The notes: generated by a model from the sequence alone, not told the origin. A stretch of DNA of 64,000 bases from [Pasteurella] mairii (GCA_900454475.1 UGSS01000002.1:2532674-2596673); one strand, 5' to 3'. Positions 28,423 to 39,907 are shown, numbered from the stretch's first letter. A program made the numbers and translations.

Positions 28423-29223
28423 ATGCAAAATACCTTTAAACAAGCATTAAAAGAGAAGCGAGCGCAAATTGGATTATGGGTTGGGTTAGCAGATGGTTAT
28501 GCTTGTGAATTAGCTGCTAATGCCGGTTTTAATTGGTTATTATTAGATGCCGAACACGCGCCGAATGATTTACGTAGTTTGTTACATCAATTACAGACAA
28601 CAGCAGCTTATCCAGTGACGCCAATTATTCGTCCGGTGATTGGAGAAACTCATTTGATTAAACAAATGTTAGATATTGGTGTACAAACATTACTCATTCC
28701 AATGGTTGAAACAGCAGAACAAGCTCGCCAATTAGTACAAGCAATTCATTACCCTCCGAGAGGTATGCGAGGCGTAGGGAGCGCTTTAGCGAGAGCTTCC
28801 CGTTGGAATAATATTCCCAATTATTTGCATCAGGCTGATGAAGAAATTTGTTTATTGGTTCAAGTGGAAAATAAAGTTGGACTGGAGAATTTAGCAGAAA
28901 TTGTTGATGTCGAGGGGGTTGATGGCGTATTTATCGGTCCTGCCGATTTGAGTGCCTCGTTAGGGCATTTAGGTAATCCGTCGCATCCTGATGTACAGCA
29001 AGCCATTGAAGATGCAATTAAAACGATTACGCGAGCGGGTAAAGCCGCAGGGATTTTGTATGCGGATGAGCGAATGGCGAAACATTATTTAGCACAGGGG
29101 TGTACGTTTGTTGCAGTTGGTGTGGATACTTCATTATTGATGCAGTCGTTAAAAAATTTAGCACAAAAATTTAAAGGTCATTCTACAGACGCAATGAACA
29201 TGAATTCGTCTCAAGTTTACTAA
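28423..29223 (+). CDS. hpaI: 4-hydroxy-2-oxo-heptane-1,7-dioate aldolase
   Basis: HpaI cleaves its substrate to pyruvate and succinate semialdehyde. It is a class II, metal-dependent aldolase of the HpcH/HpaI family (266 residues). It shows L-L-D-A-E-H-A-P near residue 41, with the acidic metal ligand in V-Q-V-E-N-K near residue 146. The loop G-P-A-D-L-S lies near residue 171. It is followed 10 bases later by the dehydrogenase gene that would use its semialdehyde product. Confidence 0.94.
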   Translation: MQNTFKQALKEKRAQIGLWVGLADGYACELAANAGFNWLLLDAEHAPNDLRSLLHQLQTTAAYPVTPIIRPVIGETHLIKQMLDIGVQTLLIPMVETAEQARQLVQAIHYPPRGMRGVGSALARASRWNNIPNYLHQADEEICLLVQVENKVGLENLAEIVDVEGVDGVFIGPADLSASLGHLGNPSHPDVQQAIEDAIKTITRAGKAAGILYADERMAKHYLAQGCTFVAVGVDTSLLMQSLKNLAQKFKGHSTDAMNMNSSQVY

Positions 29224-29233
29224 AGGAGTAAAT

Positions 29234-30685
29234 ATGCATTATTTCCCGCTTCTTAAAACGCAAGCTTATATTAACGGACAATATGTGGATGCAGAAGATC
29301 AGAAAACGTTTCCCGTTATCAATCCGGCTACTTTAGAAGAAATTTGTCGAGTATCGGATCTTGGGGTAAAGGAGACTGAACAAGCGATTTTATCCGCGAA
29401 GAGCGCGCAACCATTATGGGCAAAAGTCTTGCCTAAAGAACGTGCGAATATTTTACGTCGTTGGTTTGACTTGATCATACAAAATCAAGAAGAGTTGGCG
29501 CAACTGCTAAGTTTGGAACAAGGCAAACCGATTGCAGAAAGTCGAGGGGAAATTGCCTATGGCGCCAGTTTTATTGAATGGTTTGCTGAAGAGGCAAAAC
29601 GGATCTGTGGTGACCTACTATCTCCGGATAAAGCTCATCATCGTTTAATGGTGATCAAGCAACCGATAGGTGTGGTTGCGGCGATTACACCTTGGAATTT
29701 CCCTAATGCAATGATTACCCGTAAAGCGGCACCAGCATTAGCTGCTGGTTGTACTATCGTTATCAAGCCGGCAGCAGAAACTCCTCTTTCAGCATTGGCG
29801 TTAGCTGAATTGGCGCATCAAGCAGGATTGCCGAAAGGAGTGTTGAACGTGGTAACCAGTACTGACGCGATTGGGGTGGGCAAAGTATTAACGGAGCATC
29901 CGATAGTTCGCAAGGTAACCTTTACCGGTTCGACAAGAGTTGGAAAAATCTTGATGCAACAAGCTGCAAGTACAGTAAAAAAATTAGCCTTGGAGTTGGG
30001 CGGGAATGCGCCGGCTATTGTATTCGATGATGCGTCTCTTGATGATGCGGTAGAGGGGGTGTTTGCTTCGAAATTCCGCAACAGCGGACAGACTTGTGTT
30101 TGTACTAATCGTATTTATGTTCAATCCGGTATTTATGCACAATTTATCGAAAAATTCACCGAGAAAGTTCGTGAAGTAAAATTGGGGGCTGCTAATGAAC
30201 CCAATGTTACCATGGGACCATTAATTAGTTCGGCTGCTGTTACTAAAATTCAGCAACATATCCAAGATGCACGACAAAAAGGGGCAAAATTGGTGTTAGG
30301 AGGTGAGGTGAGTGAATTAGGTGGCACCTTTTTCCAACCTACGATTTTGTGTGATGTGACACAATCAATGCAAGTCTCTCGTGATGAAGCTTTTGCGCCA
30401 CTAGCGCCTATTTTTAAATTTGAAACTGAAGAAGAAGTGATTCAAATGGCGAACGAGACTGAATTTGGTTTGGCATCTTATCTTTTTACCCAGGATATTA
30501 GTCGCATTTGGCGTGTTTCTGAAGCCTTGGAATATGGCATGGTTGGTATTAATGAGGGTTTGATTAGTAACGAAATTGCGCCATTTGGTGGTATTAAAGA
30601 ATCTGGATTAGGGCGAGAGGGTTCAAAATATGGCATAGAAGAATTTTTGGAATTAAAATATCTTTGCTTAAAAATTACGGGCTAA
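29234..30685 (+). CDS. gabD: NAD(P)-dependent succinate-semialdehyde dehydrogenase
   Basis: This enzyme oxidises succinate semialdehyde to succinate, closing the 4-hydroxyphenylacetate route into the citric acid cycle. The 483-residue product is a standard aldehyde dehydrogenase. It shows T-P-W-N-F-P near residue 151, F-T-G-S-T-R-V-G-K near 229, the catalytic glutamate in L-E-L-G-G-N-A-P near 252 and the catalytic cysteine in N-S-G-Q-T-C-V near 286. The order and tight spacing after hpaI indicate a pathway role here rather than GABA metabolism. No clear terminator follows. Confidence 0.92.
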   Translation: MHYFPLLKTQAYINGQYVDAEDQKTFPVINPATLEEICRVSDLGVKETEQAILSAKSAQPLWAKVLPKERANILRRWFDLIIQNQEELAQLLSLEQGKPIAESRGEIAYGASFIEWFAEEAKRICGDLLSPDKAHHRLMVIKQPIGVVAAITPWNFPNAMITRKAAPALAAGCTIVIKPAAETPLSALALAELAHQAGLPKGVLNVVTSTDAIGVGKVLTEHPIVRKVTFTGSTRVGKILMQQAASTVKKLALELGGNAPAIVFDDASLDDAVEGVFASKFRNSGQTCVCTNRIYVQSGIYAQFIEKFTEKVREVKLGAANEPNVTMGPLISSAAVTKIQQHIQDARQKGAKLVLGGEVSELGGTFFQPTILCDVTQSMQVSRDEAFAPLAPIFKFETEEEVIQMANETEFGLASYLFTQDISRIWRVSEALEYGMVGINEGLISNEIAPFGGIKESGLGREGSKYGIEEFLELKYLCLKITG

Positions 30686-30748
30686 TTTTGCTAAATATAC
30701 CTGTTTTCTAACTGTTTCTGGAAGCCGGAATGGCGATAGCAGCACATT

Positions 30749-31492
30749 TTATTGAGAAAAATGCGCTTTTTTAATCTGATAAATTTCTCTTTTTTCTCGA
30801 TCAATTTCTGCCTGAATGGAAAATGCACGCATTAAATTTTCTGGTGTTAATACGTATTCCGTTGCGCCATGGGCGATGATTTTCCCTTTGTCTAACAGGA
30901 TAATTTCATCACAAAACCGGTAAGCGAGGGAAAGGTGGTGGATGGCGACAATACAGGTTTGTTGTGGCGTAATGGATTTGAGTTGTTCCATAATGTCAAT
31001 TTGATAGTAAGGATCAAGCGGCGCGATAGGTTCATCTGCCAGTAACAACGGTGTGTTTTTGATGCAACAACGTGCCAATTGTACGCGGGCTTTTTCGCCA
31101 CCAGAGAGCTGTTGAAAAGGCTTTTTCAGTAGATGAGTAATTGAAAACTGCGTAGAAATTGACCGCACTTTTTGTTGTTCTTCTGCTGTTTTTAATGGAT
31201 AAGGTAAGCCTAAGGCAATCACATCATAAACGGATAAATCCCAGTAAATTGGTGTATTTTGTGCCAAATAAGCCAGTTGCTCGCTGCGTTGTTTGGCGCT
31301 CATGTGGGATAAGCGCTTATCCGCTAGCCAGATTTTCCCTTCGTTTAGCGGCAGAATGCCGGCGATGCTTTTCAGCAAGGTCGATTTTCCCGCTCCGTTA
31401 GCGCCCATAATACCGATTAATTTGCCTTGCGGGATTTGGCAATTGAGGTGGGACAACCCGTAGGCGAGGGTGACGTTTTCCAATTTAATCAT
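30749..31492 (-). CDS. ABC transporter ATP-binding protein (BtuD/FecE type)
   Basis: This is the ATPase of an iron-chelate, haem or cobalamin importer. The 247-residue product shows Walker A G-A-N-G-A-G-K-S near residue 30, the signature L-S-G-G-E-K-A near 121 and Walker B L-L-L-A-D-E-P near 143. Its start overlaps the permease reading frame by 8 bases, so they are coupled. The substrate cannot be told from this subunit. With the permease gene frameshifted, it may have no partner in this strain. Confidence 0.88.
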   Translation of the reverse strand: MIKLENVTLAYGLSHLNCQIPQGKLIGIMGANGAGKSTLLKSIAGILPLNEGKIWLADKRLSHMSAKQRSEQLAYLAQNTPIYWDLSVYDVIALGLPYPLKTAEEQQKVRSISTQFSITHLLKKPFQQLSGGEKARVQLARCCIKNTPLLLADEPIAPLDPYYQIDIMEQLKSITPQQTCIVAIHHLSLAYRFCDEIILLDKGKIIAHGATEYVLTPENLMRAFSIQAEIDREKREIYQIKKAHFSQ

Positions 31493-32461
31493 TTGCCATT
31501 CTCCGTTGCTGCGTGAGTAAAATCCAAATTAAAAATGGCGCGCCGATAATGGAGGTGAGTGTGCCGATATAAATATGAGAAAAAAAGGGTAGATGCAAAA
31601 TGCATAGATCTGATATCAAAAGCAACAGCGCGCCGATCAGGGCGCTAGTTAAATACAGTTGTGATGGGCGTTTTTTCAAGATAATGCGTGCTAAGTGCGG
31701 GGCGATTAAACCGATAAATCCGATAGTACCGGTTTGCGGAATGGTTGCGCCAACCAATAAGGCGACGCCGAAAGTGGTGATAAAAAACTGCGTTTGGGAT
31801 CCATGCCCATGGTGGCGGCAGTTTCTTCGCCAAAGGTTAATACATCCAGATAGCGTCGTTGTTGATAAAGGCAAAATAAACCGACTAAAGCAATGGGGAA
31901 GGAAATGAATAGGGTGTCTAATTTAGCCCAAGCAAGCGAACCTTGCAGCCAGCGATAAAGCTCCGCTAGCGCCCAAGGGCTTTCGGCGTTAGAGAGTAAT
32001 AAAGCAATCGCTGAACCCAACAACATATTGATTGCAACGCCACTTAAAATCATCATGGTGGCACCGCGATTTCTCGCTATCCAGTAAACCAACAGAAAGC
32101 TGAATAACGTACCTAAGACGCCGGCAATTAAGAGTAACGAAAAGGGTACGGAAAAATAATACAGCATAAATACGCTAGCGGTTGTTGCACCATTCGCGCT
32201 GCCGAGTAAGCCCGGGCTTGCCAGTGGATTTTGGAAAATCCCTTGCATGGCATTGCCGGCTATCGCTAAACTGGCGCCGGTGAAGACTGCTAACAAAATG
32301 CGTGGCAGACGAATATCCCACAATACTAGCGGGCGCATATCGGTTAGCACGCCCTCGGCATTTTTTAAGGCGGAAAACTGATGCAGATCGTACCAACTGG
32401 CGAGGCTCATGGTTGCCAACAAAAGGAGTAAAAGTGCGGTGTTAAATGGCGTTATTTTCAT
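31485..32461 (-). pseudogene. ABC transporter permease (BtuC/FecCD family), frameshifted
   Basis: The protein runs in one frame from M-K-I-T-P-F at 32461 to M-G-M-D-P-K near 31793. After one missing base, family-like sequence continues in another frame (T-Q-F-F-I-T-T-F-G-V, then G-L-I-A-P-H-L-A-R) to a stop at 31485. Repairing the shift gives about 325 residues, normal for the family, with the conserved G-A-N-G-A-T and G-L-I-A-P-H blocks. The shift falls at a short A run (CCCAAACG), where a lost A is plausible. It is either a true mutation or a sequencing error. Confidence 0.85.
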
Positions 32462-32505
32462 TTGATATTCTAATTTTTATTATCTAAAAGCTGCCCTATA
32501 GTGTA

Positions 32506-33306
32506 CTACTTATCTCGCTTGAGTTGCTGATAAATCTTTTCGGCGGCTTGCCAGATACCATGATCAAAACAATAGGTATATTTTAACGGAATAGTTGCAG
32601 TTTGTTGATTTTTAAATAAATTTTGTAGCAAAGGATGATGGAATAACTCCGCTTGTTGGCTGTAGCCTTGTTTATCGGTTAAGGAAATTAACCAATTGGG
32701 TTGGCTTAATAAGATTTTTTCTAAGGAAAAGTTTTGCGTGGTCAGGGACGTTTTTAATGGGGCTAAGCCTAAAAGCTGCAACAACGTTTGATAATTTGGC
32801 AAATCACTTTCCACGATGCCAGTATCCGCTAAAATTAAAGTGTCAGTTACTATTTGATTTAATTGAAAATTTTTCGATTTCAACTGTGCAACCAGTTGTT
32901 CGGCTTCGTCACGGTTATCGGTGAGTTGCCCTAGTTGCAAAATCAGATCAAACAGCTGTTCTGCGGTTTGGGGACTGTCGTTAATCGGCAGTATTTTCAC
33001 CTTAAGCTGCGCTAACGCGGTAACCAATTGCGGATAAAAGCGCTCGTTAATGAGAATTGTTTTGTCTAAATAAGGCAATAATTGACTTAATTGCGGTTCA
33101 AGCGTCGGTTTATCTTGATTAATTTTATCCAACATCATCAAGGGATTTGTTGAGTAAGGCGACATCGCCGCAATTTGCTCTGGGCGTGCGATTTCCATCA
33201 GCAGGCGATCGCTGCACAGGGTCAGCGAAACAAATTGTTCTGTGTTTGCCTCAACGGTTGCAGAAAACAGCCAAAGTGCGGTCAAAAATGGGAAAGTTTT
33301 TTTCAT
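32506..33306 (-). CDS. Periplasmic binding protein of a BtuF/FecB-type importer
   Basis: This is the predicted receptor that delivers the ligand to the neighbouring permease. From ATG 33306 it has 266 residues with a signal peptide (K-K-T-F-P-F, hydrophobic core, A-T-V-E-A cut). The mature part starts with the family motif F-V-S-L-T-L-C-S-D-R-L-L and continues with I-A-A-M-S-P-Y-S. It has the class III helical-backbone layout. It is encoded between the permease and the TonB-dependent receptor. The ligand is unknown. Confidence 0.82.
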   Translation of the reverse strand: MKKTFPFLTALWLFSATVEANTEQFVSLTLCSDRLLMEIARPEQIAAMSPYSTNPLMMLDKINQDKPTLEPQLSQLLPYLDKTILINERFYPQLVTALAQLKVKILPINDSPQTAEQLFDLILQLGQLTDNRDEAEQLVAQLKSKNFQLNQIVTDTLILADTGIVESDLPNYQTLLQLLGLAPLKTSLTTQNFSLEKILLSQPNWLISLTDKQGYSQQAELFHHPLLQNLFKNQQTATIPLKYTYCFDHGIWQAAEKIYQQLKRDK

Positions 33307-33348
33307 CTTAAAATTAAACGGTGAGCAAATGTCCACCGTTTTGCTAGG

Positions 33349-35313
33349 TTAGAAGCTGCCTTTTAAGCCGGCGTAAATATTGCGACCGTCTTGCCCATAG
33401 CCAAGGACATTTTCGTATTTTTTATCAAAGAGATTATTTAAGTTGACATAAACATTGAGGTTTTCCGTCACTTGATAATTCGCCCCTAAATTGACTAAAG
33501 TATAGGATGGCATTTTCGCGCGATATGATGTCCAAGTTGCTTCATCGTAATAAGTATCGGTGCGTTTGCCAACATAGGAAATATTGATATTAGATCCTAG
33601 TTTTTCGGTGATTTGGTAAGCGAGACCGGCATTCGCCATATGTTTTGGGCGACGTAGCAAATCTTGGTTTTGGCTATCGCGACTATTGGTGTAAGTATAA
33701 TTGGCATAAGCTGTGAGATTATGGGTTAATTGACCGTTATAAGCGATTTCCACGCCTTTAATTTTGGTTTTCCCATCCAGATTAATTGCTTGTGTCCAAG
33801 TGGCATTTGTTGAAATGAAATTTTCGACATTCCGTACAAAATAAGTAATATCTAGGCTGTGCTTTTTGTCTGTGGATTCCATTAACAAACCAAGATCGCC
33901 ACCAATACTTTTTTCCGGTTTCAAATTTGGGTTTCCGATAAAATTCCCAAAGTAGCCAAAGTATTCAATAAACGTTGGATTTTGAATTGCTTTACCGAAA
34001 CTGGCGTGAGTACGGAAATTTTGCGATAAACGATAAGCGCCCGCAATTCGACCTGTCCACGCATTTTCATATTGCGAATTATCAATGTAACGCCCACCAA
34101 TGGATAAACTATGATCATTTTCGCTAAATAAACGATATTCCAATGCGACACTTTTCTCGATGAGTTTTTTCTCATCAGAATAATTATTGGCATCATAGTT
34201 TGATTTTTCATAATTCGCTAAGAGACTGAGCGCTTGAGTGAGCGAACCTTCACGATCAAAATTAATATCTAATTGATAATTCGCATTGAGGCGTTTTGCA
34301 TCATTGGCGCGTTTCATATTTTCAAATTGACGAGCTTCATAGTTGAAGCCGTAAGCGAAAGTGTCAATATCTGTCTTTAAATGGCTTAAACTAAATTGTT
34401 GTTTAAAGCGCTCTTTTGTATTGCCGAGATAGCCACTTAATTTAAATAATGTGTTACGCGTTCGCGTATGATCATCATAAGCAGTTTCTGCTCGACCATA
34501 TGCGGTATCGTCAAAATGTACTGTTTTGCTGGTGTGTGAAGCTAATAACTCAAGCCCTTTTTGTTCATCAGCATAGCCAAAACGGGCTGAAACGTTATCA
34601 CTATGGAATTTATCTCGCTCAGTGGCACCGCCCGTGACAATCTCTTTTGTCCCATCTGATGAGGTATAGCGGAATTGATCTTCACTAAACGCGGAAATTC
34701 CACGAGTACGGTGGCTATCTCCATGGAGAGAATAATAAAATCCGTTGTTATAACCTGAAAGTGTCATAGAACTATCGTAAGTACCATGGGAACCCGTACC
34801 TAAGTCAAAATCGACATTAAATGGCTTATCTTTATAAAGCCCGCTTTTGGTTGTAATGTAAATGACACCGCCTAATGCATTGCTTCCCCAAAGTGCAGAT
34901 TGTTCGCCACGCAATATTTCAATTCGATCAATATTACTTAAACTTAACCCACCAAAATCAAAGCCATCCCCATTAATTGGATTTGCTCTCACGCCATCAA
35001 TAATGACGGTAGTATGATTGGAATCGGCGCCACGTAGAAACAAACTGGTTACCGAACCTCGTCCACCATTTGCTCCCATTGCCACACCCGGTACGGTTTT
35101 CAAAACATCACTCACATAAGTGGCATTGCGCGTGGCAAACTCTTTTTCAGTTAACACCGTCACAGAAGAGGCGGTTTGATCCTGATTTACCGGCGTTGCA
35201 TAAGCGGAATAGACATTAATCGCGGACAGATTTTCCGCCGCAGAATCAGTTTGCGCGAGGATAAATGGAGATGTCGTCAGAAAAATTGTGGTGGAAATAA
35301 GATTTTTTTTCAT
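33349..35313 (-). CDS. TonB-dependent outer membrane receptor (BtuB-like)
   Basis: This is a 654-residue outer membrane receptor. A signal peptide (about 20 residues) is followed by a TonB-box-like S-A-I-N-V-Y-S and a plug domain with L-F-L-R-G-A-D-S near residue 91. The plug ends with R-I-E-I-L-R-G-E-Q-S-A-L-W-G-S-N-A-L-G-G near residues 131-150. A beta-barrel follows, ending N-L-F-D-K-K-Y-E and a terminal phenylalanine. Its plug resembles BtuB (cobalamin), but no cobalamin riboswitch lies upstream, so an iron or haem ligand is also possible. It is the first gene of the importer cluster. Confidence 0.85.
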   Translation of the reverse strand: MKKNLISTTIFLTTSPFILAQTDSAAENLSAINVYSAYATPVNQDQTASSVTVLTEKEFATRNATYVSDVLKTVPGVAMGANGGRGSVTSLFLRGADSNHTTVIIDGVRANPINGDGFDFGGLSLSNIDRIEILRGEQSALWGSNALGGVIYITTKSGLYKDKPFNVDFDLGTGSHGTYDSSMTLSGYNNGFYYSLHGDSHRTRGISAFSEDQFRYTSSDGTKEIVTGGATERDKFHSDNVSARFGYADEQKGLELLASHTSKTVHFDDTAYGRAETAYDDHTRTRNTLFKLSGYLGNTKERFKQQFSLSHLKTDIDTFAYGFNYEARQFENMKRANDAKRLNANYQLDINFDREGSLTQALSLLANYEKSNYDANNYSDEKKLIEKSVALEYRLFSENDHSLSIGGRYIDNSQYENAWTGRIAGAYRLSQNFRTHASFGKAIQNPTFIEYFGYFGNFIGNPNLKPEKSIGGDLGLLMESTDKKHSLDITYFVRNVENFISTNATWTQAINLDGKTKIKGVEIAYNGQLTHNLTAYANYTYTNSRDSQNQDLLRRPKHMANAGLAYQITEKLGSNINISYVGKRTDTYYDEATWTSYRAKMPSYTLVNLGANYQVTENLNVYVNLNNLFDKKYENVLGYGQDGRNIYAGLKGSF

Positions 35314-35442
35314 ATTTGTTGTGTTCCTAGATGAAAAGTGCGGTCGATATTATACACAAAAATCTAAGCGCACAAAGCGAGTTACGAATTGAACAACAAA
35401 TAAGATCGTGAAAAAATTTTTATTTTACATGAATAAAATTCA

Positions 35443-35496
35443 TAAAAAAAAGTGCGGTGACTTTTTAAAACATTTTAAAAATCCACCGCACTTTTA
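35443..35496. terminator. USS-pair terminator after groEL
   Basis: AAAGTGCGGTG near 35450-35459 and CACCGCACTTT near 35484-35494 form the base of a long hairpin. An inner TTTTTAAAA/TTTTAAAAA stem extends it. On the minus strand it is followed by T residues, so it ends groESL transcription. Confidence 0.85.
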
Positions 35497-35519
35497 AGCG
35501 CGTTGAGCAGTTAGGCGAA

Positions 35520-37169
<1,650 letters not shown>

Positions 37170-37257
37170 TTATTCCTTTGTTTCTGTAGGGACACACTGT
37201 GGCGTCCGTGATTAAATTTATATGATATTGATAGACACACGCGGTGTGTGTCTATGA

Positions 37258-37548
37258 TTATTCTACGATTGCTAAAATATCGTTTTCAGAGATGATCAAG
37301 ACTTCTTCACCGTCAATTTTCTCTGATTTTACACCGTAACTTTCGTTGAAAATAACGGTATCGCCCACTTTAACATCCAATGGTTGTACGCTTCCGTTGT
37401 CTAAAATGCGACCTTTACCGACCGCTAATACTTTGGCGCGAGTAGATTTTGTGGCTGCCGAACCGGTTAAAACGATACCGCCGGCGGATTTGGTTTCAAC
37501 TTCTTCACGTTTAATAATCACACGATCGTGTAATGGACGAATATTCAT
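37258..37548 (-). CDS. groS: 10 kDa co-chaperonin GroES
   Basis: GroES is the heptameric lid of GroEL. From ATG 37548 (AAGGAAATTAAA before it) the protein has 96 residues and begins [10 protein letters not shown]. It contains the mobile loop G-G-I-V-L-T-G near residues 23-29. A frame extending to 37587 is not the real start. A sigma-32 promoter lies 45-72 bases upstream. Confidence 0.98.
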   Translation of the reverse strand: MNIRPLHDRVIIKREEVETKSAGGIVLTGSAATKSTRAKVLAVGKGRILDNGSVQPLDVKVGDTVIFNESYGVKSEKIDGEEVLIISENDILAIVE

Positions 37549-37592
37549 TTTAATTTCCTTCTTAAAGTTAAAATTATCGAAAAGCAAAATCT

Positions 37593-37620
37593 ATATGGGG
37601 GACATTTTTTGCCTTTCAAG
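37593..37620 (-). promoter_or_regulatory. Sigma-32 heat-shock promoter of groESL
   Basis: On the minus strand CTTGAAA (37620-37614) is followed after 13 bases by CCCCATAT (37600-37593), a near-perfect match to the RpoH consensus. No CIRCE element is seen. Confidence 0.88.
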
Positions 37621-37634
37621 GGAAAAAAGTAAAA

Positions 37635-38120
37635 TTATTTAACTCTTTTATCTTCATCAACTTGGCGTTCAAATTCCGCTTCAAATATCTCGCTGTCTTG
37701 CGATTGGTTGGTGTGGTTGGAATAAAAAGTGCGGTCAGTTTTAAAGAAGAATTTGGAACGAAATGCACCAGTTTTTTTGCTGACAACACGTTGTACTAGT
37801 CCGCTACCGACTGGGCTTAATAATAACAACGCTAAAATGTCGGTAAGAAAGCCGGGGATAAAAAATAAAATGCCGGCGAAGATCCAGCAACCGGATTTCA
37901 GCAAGGAGGCGGTTGGTAATTCGCCTTGTGCTAATTGTTGACGCACGTTAAACAAGGTGTACCAGCCGCGGGTACGAATTAAAAATAAGCCGAACAGGGA
38001 GGATAAAACCAGCAATAAAATCACGCTGATGATGCCCAATGTGGATCCGATCCATACGATAATGGACAGTTCGGCATAAATAAAAGTAAAGGCGATTAAG
38101 CACAAAATCAGTAGCGGCAT
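37635..38120 (-). CDS. fxsA: FxsA family inner membrane protein
   Basis: FxsA is a small membrane protein known in E. coli for affecting phage T7 exclusion by the F plasmid; its cell role is otherwise unclear. The 161-residue product has three or four hydrophobic segments and the conserved G-x-x-L-I-R-T-R-G block near residue 45. The segment F-F-I-P-G-F-L-T-D lies near residue 86, and the tail is charged. It sits between divergent aspA and downstream groES, the same neighbourhood as in E. coli. Confidence 0.9.
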   Translation of the reverse strand: MPLLILCLIAFTFIYAELSIIVWIGSTLGIISVILLLVLSSLFGLFLIRTRGWYTLFNVRQQLAQGELPTASLLKSGCWIFAGILFFIPGFLTDILALLLLSPVGSGLVQRVVSKKTGAFRSKFFFKTDRTFYSNHTNQSQDSEIFEAEFERQVDEDKRVK

Positions 38121-38244
38121 GGGTTATTCCTATTTCAATAAGACTGTTGTTCGTTATGGGGGATTATTTCTAAATTTCAAGGGATTTAGCCCTAAAAAAA
38201 CTAATGAATAGCATAAAATTAAAGTCGATGAGCGACCTTGAAAA

Positions 38245-38260
38245 TATGATCGGGATCACG
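38245..38260 (+). promoter_or_regulatory. CRP/FNR-like site upstream of aspA
   Basis: TATGA-TCGGGA-TCACG fits the CRP consensus at eight of ten half-site bases, and its core ATGAT-CGGG-ATCAC also resembles an FNR box. It lies 69-84 bases before the aspA start. E. coli aspA is known to respond to both regulators. Confidence 0.55.
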
Positions 38261-38328
38261 TTTTTTGCTTAGTCACTTGCCTATAATGTCACCCACTGCA
38301 AATTTATTCATTTAGTGAAAGGAGATAT

Positions 38329-39747
38329 ATGATGACAACAAGAAAAGAAGTGGATTTACTGGGCGAACGCGAAGTGCCAGCGGAGGCTTATTGGGGAATT
38401 CACACATTAAGAGCGGTGGAAAATTTTAATATTTCTAATGTCACTATTTCAGACGTTCCCGAATTTGTACGCGGTATGGTGATGGTGAAAAAAGCGACCG
38501 CCCTAGCCAATGGGGAATTAGGCGCAATTCCGGAAGATATTGCTAATGCGATCGTTAAAGCCTGTGATGCGATTTTGGTGGATGGTAAATGCATGGATCA
38601 ATTCCCATCTGATGTGTATCAAGGTGGCGCGGGAACCTCTGTGAACATGAACACCAACGAAGTGGTGGCAAACTTAGCATTAGAAATTTTAGGACATAAA
38701 AAAGGTGAATATCAATATTTAGATCCGATGGATCATGTTAACGCCAGCCAATCTACGAATGATGCTTATCCAACCGGTTTTCGGATTGCGGTGTATAACA
38801 GTATTATGAAATTGGTGAGCAAGGTACTTTATTTACAACAAGGATTTGAAAATAAAGCGAAAGAATTTGCTCATGTGTTAAAAATGGGACGAACCCAATT
38901 GCAAGATGCGGTACCAATGACCGTTGGGCAAGAATTTAAAGCCTTCTCTGTGTTGTTAGATGAAGAAGTCCGCAATTTGACTCGTACCGCAGAATTATTG
39001 CTTGAAGTGAATTTAGGGGCAACTGCGATCGGTACCGGTTTAAATACACCGAAAGGGTATACTGAGTTAGTAGTAAAACATTTGGCTGAGGTATCGGGAT
39101 TACCTTGTGTGAATGCGGAAAATTTAATTGAAGCAACATCCGATTGCGGTGCTTATGTGATGATGCACGGTGCGTTAAAACGAACTGCGGTAAAATTATC
39201 TAAAGTGTGTAACGACTTACGTTTACTTTCTTCCGGTCCGCGTGCGGGGTTGAATGAAATTAACTTGCCGGAATTGCAAGCGGGTTCATCCATTATGCCA
39301 GCGAAAGTCAACCCGGTCGTGCCGGAAGTGGTAAACCAAGTTTGTTTTAAAGTAATTGGTAATGATACTACTATTACGTTTGCTTCTGAAGCGGGTCAAT
39401 TGCAATTGAACGTCATGGAGCCGGTGATTGGTCAAGCAATGTTTGAAAGTATTGATATTTTGACTAATGCTTGCGTGAACTTACGCGATAAATGTATCGA
39501 CGGTATCACGGTTAACAAAGAAATTTGTGAAAATTATGTGTTTAACTCTATCGGTATTGTGACGTACCTTAATCCATTTATTGGTCACCACAACGGTGAT
39601 ATTGTAGGTAAAATTTGTGCAACCACAGGGCGCAGTGTACGTGAAGTCGTGTTAGAGAGAGGATTACTCACTGAAGCGGAATTAGACGATATTCTTTCCG
39701 CTGAAAATCTAATGAATCCGACTTATAAAGCAAAATTGAAAAAATAA
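38329..39747 (+). CDS. aspA: Aspartate ammonia-lyase
   Basis: AspA interconverts aspartate with fumarate and ammonia, feeding fumarate respiration. The 472-residue product belongs to the fumarase/aspartase superfamily. It shows the mobile signature loop [11 protein letters not shown] near residues 323-333 and the earlier [10 protein letters not shown] near residue 105. The length is close to E. coli AspA (478). AAAGGAG lies before the ATG. It diverges from fxsA and ends at an intrinsic terminator. Confidence 0.97.
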   Translation: MMTTRKEVDLLGEREVPAEAYWGIHTLRAVENFNISNVTISDVPEFVRGMVMVKKATALANGELGAIPEDIANAIVKACDAILVDGKCMDQFPSDVYQGGAGTSVNMNTNEVVANLALEILGHKKGEYQYLDPMDHVNASQSTNDAYPTGFRIAVYNSIMKLVSKVLYLQQGFENKAKEFAHVLKMGRTQLQDAVPMTVGQEFKAFSVLLDEEVRNLTRTAELLLEVNLGATAIGTGLNTPKGYTELVVKHLAEVSGLPCVNAENLIEATSDCGAYVMMHGALKRTAVKLSKVCNDLRLLSSGPRAGLNEINLPELQAGSSIMPAKVNPVVPEVVNQVCFKVIGNDTTITFASEAGQLQLNVMEPVIGQAMFESIDILTNACVNLRDKCIDGITVNKEICENYVFNSIGIVTYLNPFIGHHNGDIVGKICATTGRSVREVVLERGLLTEAELDDILSAENLMNPTYKAKLKK

Positions 39748-39769
39748 TTGAATATTTACCCTATTCTCT

Positions 39770-39796
39770 AAGAGCCGAAATTTTCGGCTCTTTTTA
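39770..39796 (+). terminator. Intrinsic terminator after aspA
   Basis: AAGAGCCGAAA is followed at once by its inverse TTTCGGCTCTT and a T run, just after the aspA stop. Confidence 0.88.
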
Positions 39797-39907
39797 CGCC
39801 TGAAAATGTAGCAGCCTTCTTTAAGGATACCACTTTATAGGTATATTCAGTATACAGTATAAATTTTCCTATCAGCATTTAACTTTTTGAAAAGTTTAGG
39901 ATTTAAT

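Noticed and set aside
35314..35519. Cobalamin riboswitch upstream of the TonB-dependent receptor
   Set aside because: The gap is short and lacks the B12-box and the long folded leader. It holds two USS and the groEL terminator.
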